Shown here: piece by piece, positions 32,666 through 42,920 of the stretch | Layout of the letters: every line of letters begins with the position of its first letter | Numbering within the stretch: position 1 is the stretch's first letter | Origin: Dromaius novaehollandiae | Taxonomy: Eukaryota; Chordata; Aves; Casuariiformes; Dromaiidae | Length of the DNA stretch: 64,000 nucleotides | NCBI RefSeq assembly: GCF_036370855.1 | Contig: NW_026991398.1 | Span: 2,046,001-2,110,000, forward strand | Direction of reading: 5' to 3' | Program-made: the position numbers and the translations under genes | The notes under the pieces: generated by a model | What the model was told of the DNA's origin: nothing | The model's database searches: none | Seen by the model: the letters and a program-made list of their open reading frames with translations, nothing else

Positions 32666-33829
32666 TGCTCCAGATGAAAATAATATGCCAGAGAAGAACA
32701 AATGTGCCTTTAACACCCATCATCTGGAGAGCCAGGCCAGGGAGCAAATCTGGGGAAGTTTTCCCATTTCCCATGCATTTTGCCCAGCTGTTCTTCTGGC
32801 TGAACCTAACCTGAGCCTAGGGAAAGCCATTTCTCCTCCCTGGTCCTTTTTGGGCCTTGGGCTTTTCAGTGTCTCCTCGAAGGAGTGCTTTTGCCTGGGG
32901 GTCGCTAAAGCCTGTGGCACCCTAGACATACCCAGCTGCCACCCAAGCACCTGGATCCCTGCATCTCCCACATTTTTGACCCTAGTCATCTCAGGACATG
33001 CCCACACACCACAGTGCTGCTGCCCAGGCTCCTGTGCAGAGCCTGTAAGGCAGTGCAATGCCTCAGGACCTGCATTTGGGCTCATTCAGAAGTTTGTGAG
33101 GTGACCAGCTCCCACCTCTGCAGCTGCTGAAGCTTGAGAACGTCCCTGCAACCAGCCTTCCTGCTCTTCCTAGTCTTTGCACAGTCCTGAGTGACTCTTG
33201 CAGAAGGGAGACTCCGTCCCCCTTGAATGCTGACAGAGATGGGGCTTTCCAAGTCCCTGCAAAAGGAAGGACTCGTTTACTTCTTTGGGTTGCTTCTCCA
33301 GGGTGGCACGCCCTCTGTGACGCTGTGAGCCCAGCTGTGCACCCTGAGGTCTCTGCCCGTTCTCTGCCCTGTCTCCTGGGTGTCTGCCCAAAGTCTTGCC
33401 AGTGCACCAGGGCCATGGGAAGTGTTGCTTGAGAGAGCTCACTTGAAGCTATGACATGTTGTGGAGCTGAAGACCTGACAGAGGTTTGTCTGGGATGTGG
33501 CCATGCTCCCAAACCCCCTCCTGCTCCTGGTCTGAGGGCCCAGGAAGGTCCCAGGATTGAGAGCAGGGGGTTTGGTGTGGGTGGGCTGGGTTTCCCTTGA
33601 CATGCCTGAGTCCTGCTTGGTTGCCTCTTAACACCCAGGAAAATCCCTCCTCTCTAGGGGCTTGCATAGAGTGTTTTCCGGACTTCTGTACAGAAACACA
33701 GCCTGGTCCAAGATGCCCAAGAGCAGCACAGCCCCCAGCATGGTGCAGGACCCCCAGGAGCTGTATGGCTCTCTCCTCTGTTTCCACATGTCCTGATTAC
33801 ATTAACAGTTTCTAACATCCCTTTATAGC
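32666..33829. other. Unique stretch; no recognised gene
   Basis: No second copy of this stretch was seen in the window. The longest frames are 32535-33104 (plus) and 33063-33512 (minus, 149 codons). Neither has a motif I recognise. No repeat or RNA gene was seen. Confidence 0.4.
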
Positions 33830-35120
33830 ACGCTATCCGGGCACTGTAACACTGTAACTCCTTCCATTACTGTTTGTTCATTCCCATACCACACTGCTGA
33901 TTTGCGCTTTGGGGAGTTTAAAGCTTGCTCCATCTTTCAGGAGTTTGTTCCTCTGGGCAAGTCCTTCATTCTGTTTCTATCTAGCATTTCCTATCTATCC
34001 AAAACATTTCTAGCCAGGCTATTCGTTGTGGATAGGGGACCTCACTGGAGGCAGCTTGGACTTAGCATGCAGTTCAGGAGTGTAATTAATTTTACGAAAC
34101 TATAGCATGCCTTTTTTTTTTTTTTCTTCTGGCTTGCAATTACGAAAAATTCTTCTGTGTCTATTTGCAGCTCGTTCTCTAAGGGAAGCAGGTGGGAAGT
34201 GGGGCATATGAGCTGCAACATTCATTTGCAGACTTCAGTGGAGAAAGGTTAGACTTTAACAGGAGTGATGCAAGTCCCAGGTGGCTGATGAGAGCAATGG
34301 CAGGGGTGGGGAGATGGGGAGGAAGATTGCCCATACAGTGTCTGACGTCTGAGACACTGCTTTTCCTGTATGTCCACACTTCCTTAGGAGACACTCTGGA
34401 TCTATATCATTTAGAGAATGTTGCTGTCACTTATTGTGAAAGCTGAATAAGAATACTAATCCTAAAAACCTTTAAAAGCAGGAATCCCTTTACACTATGT
34501 TCTAACTGAAGTCACTGTCTTTCAACTACACTGCTGTAACCAATTATCCATACATTACTTGAAGAAAATTATAGAGAGAGATGTGGTTCATCAGGGCTTT
34601 TTGCATTGTAATGAGCCCCATGGTGTATTTGGTGCTGAGTCCATGAACCTCAGCTATTGCGAGGAGATGGAGCAAAATGTTGAAGTCAAAGTCAGAAGCA
34701 AATCCCAAACTTTTGTAGAGTATTAATAGATCCCACTGAGGGCCATTACCAGCAAAGACTCACTGGAGGCTGATTAGAGCAGAAAATTGTAATCACTGAT
34801 TGCAGGCAGGCAAAGGAAATGTGCAGGTAGCTCTGATACCATGTTAACCCTTGGTGTGTTTTTCAAGCAAAACGTCCAAGCATGGACACTGAGAGCCTGG
34901 GAAGGGAGATCCTTTCGCCTACGTGTTTTGCATAGCTCTTCCTGGGGGCAGCGTGCAGGTTGGGGTGTGCAATATTCATGCAAGACAATGACATGAGACC
35001 TGCTGGCCTCCCCATGGGACAAGGGGACAGTGAGGCCCTGGTGTCTACTCATAGGCCTCAGTGGCAGAGACAACAGCCATAGGGGACAAAGACATCAGGT
35101 CTGTCGGAGGCTTTCAGTCT
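33830..35120 (+). repeat. Segmental module Q, copy 2
   Basis: Direct copy of 880-2580. GGGACCTCACTGGAGGCAGC near 34037 and CACTGAGGGCCATTACCAGC near 34734 match copies 1 and 3. Module P is absent upstream, so this unit begins inside the larger duplication. A T-run lies at 34112-34125. No gene is seen. Confidence 0.65.
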
Positions 35121-35149
35121 GTTTCAGGCAGTTGGCCTTCCTTGCTGCC

Positions 35150-36470
35150 TGGGCACACTGCTGTCTGACTAACTTGCAAACTAACTGCTATGCAAGTATA
35201 CTGTGGGAGAAAGTGTCAAAAGCCTTCTTAAACTTGAGTTAACTGACATTCACTGTTCTCTGTTCATCCACAAATACAGTTCTTTTAGCACAGAAGGCCA
35301 TGAGGATGGTGAGGCTCACATCATTTCCCCTCAGTAAATCTATGCTGACTGCTCCCAGTCACCTTCTTCTCTTTTGTTTTGGCCTTTTTTGAAGATGGAT
35401 GCAACATTTGCCTTTCCCTGGTCTTTGGGACCTCCCTGAGTCCCCACAGCTTTCCAAGATGATAGAAAGGCCTTACTAGATAGCAGCCAGCTCTCTCAGC
35501 ACCCTTAGCTGAAGCCCATCCAATCCTGTAGACATGTGTTCTTGCAAATAACTCGTGACTCAATCCTAATGCACTGGTGGTTGTTTTTCTCCTTGGAATT
35601 CTTGACTCTAAGCACAGTGGCCTGGGAGACCTTGTTGGTGCAGACTGAAGCAAAGGCATTGAGTTCCCCAGACCTATCTGCATCTGCTGATACCAGATTC
35701 CCTGCCCCATTCAGCTGTGGGCTCACATTTTCCCTGTTTATGCTTTTACTGTTTCTGAAGGAATAGCAGATCATCTTTGTGCCTTTGACATCCCTTGAAA
35801 GCATCAATCCTAGAGGAGCTATGGCTTTCCTAACCACTTCCCCAGACAATATTTCTAAATTCCCCCTTTGCAGCCTCTCCCTGCTGCCCATTCCTCTGTG
35901 CTGCCTTTTTGTACTAGAGCTCAGTGAGGAGTTCCCTGTTTAGCCACCCTGTCTCCTGAGATGTCTACCTGTTCTCCTGGGTATCAGTATGGGCCATTCT
36001 TGAGCTTGGAGGATGCTGCCTTAAAGACCTGACAGCTTTCCTGAGCTCCTTTGCCCTACAGAGCAGATTCCCATGGAATTCCTCCACTAGTCTCCCCAGT
36101 AGGCCCAGGTCTGCTCCTCTGACATCCAAAGTCTGGACTCTGCTACTCTTCTTCCTCACTCCCCTCAGGAGCAGGAGCTCCACTACCTCGTGGCCACTGC
36201 AGGCAAGGTTGACACTGATTATCCCATCCCTGGTCAGTTCTTCTTTGTTTGCAGGTTCCAGGTCCAGGAAGGTGTCACCCTTGTTGACCTGACTGGCTTA
36301 GCTGTGCTCAGAAGTTGTCCTCCACACCCTCCAGAATCCTCCTGGACTGTTTGCACCCTGCTGCATTGCCCTCCCAGGGAATGCCAGGGAGATTAAAGTC
36401 TCCCCATAGGAACCGGGGTCTGTGATCCACAGACTTCCTCAGGTTGCTAAAAGATTTGCAGTTCTGCAAC
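35150..36470 (-). mobile_element. CR1 LINE fragment (RT and endonuclease region)
   Basis: A minus-strand CR1 lies in the OR-3 unit. LNGAGNLVSADADRS and FASVCTNKVSQA (35505-35891) are the linker before RT. GSSQHRFTEGK and the preceding KLWGLREVPKTRERQ (35321-35710) are RT. LRGVRKKSSRVQTLDVRGAD (35965-36183) is endonuclease. It is shorter than the CR1 in the OR-1 unit because the 3' part is deleted. Frames are broken, so it is inactive. Confidence 0.8.
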
Positions 36471-37740
36471 AGCCTGTGCATCTCCCCTTCCTCTTGTTTG
36501 TGGACTGGTCTATGTGCATTTGTGTATATTTGGGCTACAGGACCTCAGCTGTGGCACCAGGGCTGAGTGCAGACTTGCCACAGTGAAACCTGTTCCCCAG
36601 AGCCAAGGACGCCATGTATGCAATGGCCCCACTTCAGAGCAGAGACCTGCTGGTGTAGCTAGCAAATTGGAATGTAATGATGGTATGAGGCACTGACTAA
36701 GAGAGCAAACCCTGCAGTAGCCAAGGCCAGGGAGAAACAGAGCTGGGCCGTGCAGCTGTGGCAGGAGAAGTGCATTGTACCCAAGATGACTTTGCAGCAC
36801 CTTGGGGCCTGTGATAGAAGTTACCAGATGTCCAGGAAGGACAAGGTGCCACTGAGAAGGTCCTTGGGCCTGAACAGCCTGCAGTGTAGCCACGCAGTAG
36901 CTGCATCATTAGTACGGTCCCTGTTCATATCATTGGGAATGAGAAAAGGCTTAGGGAGCAGAAAACGAGCAGGGTTTGAGAGTCTAGGCACAGACGTGGA
37001 GACCTTGGTGCAATGTGCCTTCTATCTTTGCAGCATGCTCAGATGTAGATGGCATGGACTTTGCCTAAAGGCAGTGGTTGTTGGAGATCCATTGCCTGAG
37101 ATGCTCTGGGGTGTTTGTCCAGCAATCACTCCAAAGGGCATGATTTTCCTGTCGGTCCTGTGCTGTATCAGCTAGAAACATGGTGGTTGTGCCAGACACC
37201 CCATGCATCTGATCTGGCTCTGCAAGCCTATTGTCATTGCATTAGATCAAGTGTCTGCACTGAATTCCATTAGCTGAATTACATTAGCTCCACCTGGCCC
37301 CCAGCTGATGCTCCGGAAGGATTTGGGTCTCATAGTTGCTGCATCAGAGCAAGCAAACACTTGCACATAGCTTGGACCACCTCTGGCACCACAAATGTCA
37401 GAAGGTGTTTGTGTGTGAACAACTGACTCCCATTCTCCATCTCCATTGATCGCAGTGGGAGCTTAGACAAGGAGCTCGCATGCAGATACCCATTCTGTAT
37501 ACACCAAAACTTGGACAAGGAGAATCGCACCTCCTATGAGCTTGTGGAGTGCATGGGAGGGAACTGATTCTCACTTCATCTCAGGGGCTTCCCAGTGGGC
37601 ATTAGATGCATTGATTAATTCCTCTAAATCAGCCCCTGAAGCACAAGTCAATGACCTCACTCTCATCCCTGTCTATGTGTCCTGATGGGAGCAGGGCTTT
37701 CTAGAGTGGGACATTTCCACCTCTCAGATAACCATCCTCT
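36471..37740 (+). repeat. Segmental module S, copy 3
   Basis: Direct copy of 6690-8250. GGTCCTTGGGCCTGAACAGC near 36857 and CCATCCTCTGATGAGACC near 37733 are landmarks. No gene is seen. Confidence 0.7.
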
Positions 37741-38174
37741 GATGAGACCAACTGCAATACTGCAGTCAGTCTCTCTCCACTGCTTAGAGAGGGACCATCT
37801 GTGTTTATTTTAGTCCACTTCAGTGGACATTTTCCAAGGGTGACTCTGCTGCCTTTCAGGAACTGTCAGCCCTGGAGCCCCGGGAACATCTTGAGGGTGC
37901 ACAGGGTACAGACAGAGCAAGTCACGTCTTCAGCTGGGCCTCTGCTCCTGAGCTGGGCCTGGCCTCTGGGACTGCAGGAGCCCATGGCAACCTGGCAGGC
38001 ACTGCAGAGAGACAGCTCTGTCCAGGAGCAGCTGCTCTTAAAGGAGCAGCAAGACTGAGGGTGCTGCCTGCAGGGTCGAGGATGAGATGAGCGACTCAGA
38101 AGTTAAAGACAGTCAGGAACAGGAGGATGGCTGAGAGTTCACTGCAGGGAGAGATCTTCACCGCCCTCGACACA
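37741..38174 (+). promoter_or_regulatory. OR-3 promoter region and putative noncoding exon 1
   Basis: Counterpart of 8251-8629. It ends CGACACA|GTAAGT, with the donor GT at 38175-38176. Relative to the other copies it has an altered stretch near 37838-37905 in place of the TTTCCCAGGAGGAGGG block. The coding exon lies 2.35 kb downstream. Confidence 0.55.
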
Positions 38175-40526
38175 GTAAGTCTCTGGCTGCAGGGCAACAC
38201 TGCTGTGGTTCCCGGAGGGCTCTTCTGCAGCTGGCACCTTCCACAGCTGATAGGGTCTGTCAGGGTGGCTCTGCCAGCTTCTCCTGTTTGGAGCAGGTGG
38301 TGCTTTAGAGCAGGGATTCCCAGCTGTCATATTGACAGGGCATCACAGCTACCTTCTTGAGGGGATGGTGCAGGGATGTGAAGCTGGGGTGTGCACCTAG
38401 GTCTGCCCAGGACTGTAGTTCAGAGCAGTGTCCCTGCACCCCAGGGTGCTGTGTGCCTGGGGCAGTGACTCTGCCGCCTGTGAGGGTCAGCACTCAGCCT
38501 GCCCAGGGAACTCCTCAAGACGTTGCAGGGAGAAGCTCTGGGTGGGAGGATCGAAGGGCAGGTTCATTCTCCCTTTGAGAGGGTACTGTATAGGTCAGGG
38601 CTGCTCACAGCTCCAACTCATGCACAGGACATTTCTGAGGGGACTTTGCAAAAGGAAGGTGAAGGCAAGTGTTTACTGAAAGAAAAGGCAATTCCCTGAG
38701 ATGGTGCTTTAAGTTTCCTTCCACCTGCAAAGGGGAAGATGGAAATGGAGCTGTCAGGTTTGGACACGCGGCTGAGACTCATTAACTCACCTGCACACAG
38801 AGGGATGCCCCCGGATAGTGCCCTGCTGCTGGGAGGTTTCTGCAGGACAAACTGGAGCACCCTGGGGAAGGCTTTGGCGTCGCCCAACTGACCATGACTT
38901 GCTCATGTCTCTCCTCCCATGATGTCTCTGTTAGCAATTCTCTACCATTCCCTGCCCATCCCTGCTGCCTGGAGCTGTTTCTGCCAAGAGCTTTTTCTCT
39001 GTCCCAAAGTCTTTTCCCAGTCGCTGTTCACAGACCCCATCCCCCCCTTCTGTGTTCTGTGATATACAGAAACATCCCGGGTCAGGGCTCTGGCCAGGGC
39101 CATCTCTGTGCTCGCAGGTCCTAAGGAGCAGATCAGAGAAAGCCTGATGAGGCCATAAAGGTGATGGTGGTGCTGTCTGCAGGCTGAGGTGGGGATGAAG
39201 GGACTTGCTGAGGTTTCTCACAGACTTTTTGCTCTGTCTCTCTCTTAAGAGAGAGAGCTGACTCTTACTGAGCTGCCTTCCTCTGAAGGAGAGCCCATCT
39301 TTAGGACCCTAGACTGTTTCTCTGGGGTGTCCTACCAAGCTGCAAGCTGCCCTGCAGAAGAGCACAGCTTCCCTGGAGCATTTCTGTGATATCTGAGAGT
39401 CCTTGGTCTGCTCCTGTGAGTCAGAAACCTTGTCACACTCCTCATCACTCCCTCCATGTCTGGGCTGAGAGAGAAGAATTTGGAAGTCTTCACTGTGAAA
39501 CTGAACTCCTCTGCTCCCAGCTCAGTCCAGTTTCTTTCTTAGAGGAACTTGTGAGTGTGGTTGTCCTTTATCTGAGTGAGGTGCAAGTGCAGGGCAGTGA
39601 GGGGCAAGGCACACTGACAGACCAGATCCCAGGACTCTGTACAAAGTCACAGGGAGCCCTTTTTTCCTCCTCAGGTGCATAACTGCTCATGCTGAGAGCA
39701 ACTGAAATACCAAAGATTTCTAGCCCTTCCAAGGATTTCTAGCCCTTCCAAGAATGCTCCCACAGTGTAATGGAGGCATCTAAAATCTAAACCAATATAT
39801 AATCAGACTCCTCTGCTGCAGGTTATTTTCTGGAGATAATAGGTGTCAAAATATTGAACAGCCCTTCCACAAAAGGAGTGGACATAATTTGCTGCGGGAT
39901 GTGCGCATCAGAACCAGCCCCTTGCCATTCCCACTACAGTGCCTGGAGAAAGGGCACAGATGTAAATTGATGTGAGGAGCTGGTTTATCTCACTAGAATG
40001 GGGACATCTAGAAAAAGTCAGGTCAGCCCCTGCCTCCCCTTGCCTGTTTCTCTCACTTGCTAGGGTGGGAGCTGGTGTGACTGATTCAGATACAGACACC
40101 TCTGTTCAAGAAGGCAAGACTGGGGGGGGATGAATCCCTCACAAGGGTCTTCTCTTTCAGACACAGCTGCCATGAGTGCTGTAGTCAGCTCTCATTATGG
40201 TAAATAGAGAATATTCCCACTGGGTCACTGGACCAAGCCCCCTGCTCCCAGCTCACCGTGCCCATTCCCAGGTATACCCTCAAATACCTGGGACTGTTTG
40301 ACACGTCCACTTCAACCTGCAGCAAAGCAGAATCGACTCCTCTGGAGCTACAGGCAGAGGCCCCTGCTGCACAGGACACACTCAGCCAGTGCAAACCAGA
40401 GCCCCAGAAAGGGAGCTGAAAGAAGGTAAAGGACATAGGAAATGTGGGGTTTTCTATGAGAAGCAGAATGGGTTTCGCTCACAAAAGCCTGATCTAACTT
40501 GTCACTGTCTTTTCTTCCTTAGACAG
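38175..40526 (+). other. Putative OR-3 5' UTR intron (module T)
   Basis: Non-coding and aligned with the OR-1 and OR-2 introns (38370-38470 matches 8827-8930). It contains an exact 19-bp tandem duplication at 39715-39752. The 3' end has CTAAC at 40494-40498 and two neighbouring AGs at 40521-40522 and 40525-40526. Confidence 0.5.
40494..40526 (+). other. OR-3 branch point and acceptor
   Basis: CTAAC at 40494-40498 is followed by a T/C-rich tract and CTTAGACAG. Either AG (40522 or 40526) could be used. By alignment with OR-1 and OR-2 the second is the homologous acceptor, while OR-4 keeps only the first. Confidence 0.65.
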
Positions 40527-40550
40527 GCCTCCTATGCCCCAAGCGAGCAT

Positions 40551-41486
40551 ATGTCCAACAGCAGCTCCCTCAATGAGTTCCTCCTCCTGGCATTTGTGGA
40601 CACACGGGAGCTGCAGCTCTTGCACTTCTCCCTCTTCCTGGGCATCTACCTGGCTGCCCTCCTGGGCAATGGCCTCATCATCACAGCCATAGCCTGCGAC
40701 CACCACCTCCACACCCCCATGTACTTCTTCCTCCTCAACCTCTCCCTCCTCGACCTTGGCTCCATCTCCACCACTGTCCCCAGATCCATGGCCAATTCCC
40801 TGTGGGACACCAGGGCCATTTTCTACTCAGGATGTGCTGCTCAAGTCTTCTTCTTCTTTTTCTTATGTTCAGCAGAGTATTCTCTCCTCACAGTCATGGC
40901 CTATGACCGCTACGTTGCCATTTGCAAACCCCTGCACTATGGGATCCTCCTGGACAGCAGAGCTTGTGTCAAAATGGCAGCAGCTGCCTGGGCCAGTGGT
41001 TTTCTCAATGCTCTCCTGCACACTGGGAACACATTTGCAATACCACTCTGCCAAGGCAACACAGTGGACCAGTTCTTCTGTGAAATCCCCCAGATCCTCA
41101 AGCTCTCCTGCCCAGACTCCTACCTCAGGGAAGTGGGGCTTCTTCTGGTTAATACCTGTTTATTCTTTGGGTGTTTCCTTTTCATTGTGGTGTCCTACAT
41201 GCAGATCTTCACTGCTGTGCTGAGGATCCCCTCTGAGCAGGGCCGGCACAAAGCCTTTTCCATGTGCCTCCCGCACCTGGCCGTGGTCTCCCTGTTTCTC
41301 AGCACTGGCATGTTTGCCTACCTGAAGCCCCCCTCCCTCTCCTCCCCAGCTCTGGATCTGGTGGTGGCTGTTCTGTACTCGGTGGTGCCTCCAGCAGTGA
41401 ACCCCCTCATCTACAGCATGAGGAACAAGGAGCTCAAGGATGCCCTGAAGAAACTAATTCAAGTGGTACTATTGCAGCAGCAATAA
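40551..41486 (+). CDS. OR14J1-like: OR-3: intact olfactory receptor, OR14-like
   Basis: This gene encodes a 311-residue odorant GPCR for the olfactory ciliary membrane. MSNSSS supplies an N-glycosylation site (N3). It has GN at 39-40, LHTPMYFF at 53-60, the disulfide cysteines C95 and C177, MAYDRYVAIC at 116-125, SY at 215-216, KAFSMCLPHL at 234-243, and NPLIYSMRN from residue 284. All canonical OR motifs are present, making it the most conventional of the four. TM3 begins with a run of phenylalanines (residues 100-104). The ATG at 40551 is 24 bases after the acceptor. The frame stays open for 54 codons further upstream, but that part is intron and splice site. It lies tail-to-tail with pseudogene OR-4, and its 3' flank matches that of OR-2. 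Ligand and exact orthology cannot be told from the sequence. Confidence 0.96.
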   Translation: MSNSSSLNEFLLLAFVDTRELQLLHFSLFLGIYLAALLGNGLIITAIACDHHLHTPMYFFLLNLSLLDLGSISTTVPRSMANSLWDTRAIFYSGCAAQVFFFFFLCSAEYSLLTVMAYDRYVAICKPLHYGILLDSRACVKMAAAAWASGFLNALLHTGNTFAIPLCQGNTVDQFFCEIPQILKLSCPDSYLREVGLLLVNTCLFFGCFLFIVVSYMQIFTAVLRIPSEQGRHKAFSMCLPHLAVVSLFLSTGMFAYLKPPSLSSPALDLVVAVLYSVVPPAVNPLIYSMRNKELKDALKKLIQVVLLQQQ

Positions 41487-41696
41487 GCTGCCCACCTCTC
41501 TTCACAAGTCATCTCCAGTTTATCTCAGGCAACTCTTCTGTTTTGCGCTTTCTATCTGTGATACTCCTGTTTGTGCACAAATGTTTGAATGCATCCCACT
41601 TCTCCAGAGACAGAAACGCCATCTGTCTGACTGAGAGGCCTTCTGTAAATCTGCCCCTCACTGTGTCAGAGCTGACCGCTCACGTAGCATCTCTGT

Positions 41697-41702
41697 AATA
41701 AA
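41697..41702 (+). terminator. Poly(A) signal, OR-3
   Basis: AATAAA lies 0.2 kb after the stop codon of OR-3, in the same CTCTGTAATAAAAG context as the OR-2 signal. Confidence 0.6.
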
Positions 41703-42760
41703 AGGGGATTTTCTCAGTACTCTGCCTGAAGGCTGGGCTCTTCTTCCCATCTGGAGCCAAGAATGTGCTCAGGGAATTGCACCTGAAAAGGCCCTGTTGC
41801 TCTGCGTGGGTTTTGCATGGGCTAAGGGGCATCAGCTCGTAGAGTGATGTGTTAGGGAAGGAGGGCTGGATTCAGCTGTCCCTTGCGGGTGCCCAGTGCC
41901 CCTGGAGGGGGTGAGTGGTCAAGAGGACTCTGCCGGGGACTGTCCCACTTATTACAGGGCTGGTGACAGATGCCATTCCTGCTGGAAGGGGATATGAAGC
42001 CACCCAGGGAGCCCAGAGGATCTCCAGGGGCAGCATGTGCCTGGAGTGGGCAGGCTGCTCAATCCCTGGGGCCGCAGGAGTTGCCGGAGGGGCTGCAGGC
42101 AGCCAGGGTGAAGGATCTCTGGTCATGAGAGCAGTGGAGACATGGAGTGCCTGGCCTCCATTTCCTTGTGCCATTGCTGGTCCCCAGCCCGGGGGCTGAT
42201 GGGGAGGCTGACACCCCTCTCTGCCCCCCAGCAGCTGCTGTGGCCTGCAGAGGGGCTGGGGCTGTGGGGTGAGTGCCCAGAGCTCTGCAGCCCCCTGCCA
42301 CAGGCACTGCTGTGGGGCCACCCCAGCCTGGTCTGCTCTGCTGGGTGTGCTGGGGAGAGGGCAGGGGAGGTGGGAGAGCTGGGGAGGGTCTGGTCTGGTC
42401 TGGAAAGGACCCAGGAGAGGACAAATGCCAGCAGGCAGCTCCTGCGTGTGAACAGCAGTGTGGGAGCACACAGCCATGTGCTTGCAGGCAAATGCAGGTC
42501 TGCTGGGAAAGGCAGCAGGACATGGTGGGTGCAGGAGAGAAGAGCCCAGGTTGTTCCCTGTGTTGCATGGACACAGTGGGGAAGCTGCCCCAGGGCCATC
42601 GTCCCAGAGCAGCCCCTCACATCACCCCTTTCCAGCACTGGCTGCTCACCCAGCTGTGGGGTGGTGCATGGCCAGCTCCGTTCTCCTGCACATCTCTGTA
42701 TCCCGATGGAGGGGAAAAGACCAGCCTTGCATGGCTTCTCTTCTGCACCAGACCCCAGCA

Positions 42761-42844
42761 GATCCTGGAGCATGGCTGTCTGCTAATACCAACGTGGGCC
42801 ACGATCCTGGAGCATGGCTGTCTGCTAATACCAACGTGGGCCAC
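42761..42844 (+). repeat. Exact 42-bp tandem duplication
   Basis: The 42-base unit beginning GATCCTGGAGCATGG and ending CGTGGGCCAC occurs twice head to tail (42761-42802 and 42803-42844) without a mismatch. The paralogous flank near 15260-15310 has one unit. Confidence 0.95.
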
Positions 42845-42920
42845 AGCCTGGGCTGGGCAGGGGCTGGGCACTTGGACCCCTCGGACTCTAGGGGATCATT
42901 TAGGAGTCATTTAATAATAT

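Larger units (their letters stand above)
41487..42920 (+). repeat. OR-3 3' flank, paralogous to OR-2 3' flank
   Basis: The inverted match of 15180-17456. It contains the poly(A) signal and, at 42761-42844, an exact 42-bp tandem duplication. Open frames in this GC-rich stretch (for example 42458-43666 plus, 402 codons) run beyond the paralogous boundary and are opposed by long frames on the other strand. I do not call them. Confidence 0.65.

Noticed and set aside
33063-33512. 149-codon frame on the minus strand
   Set aside because: No motif recognised, no homologous copy in the window, and no splice or poly(A) context.
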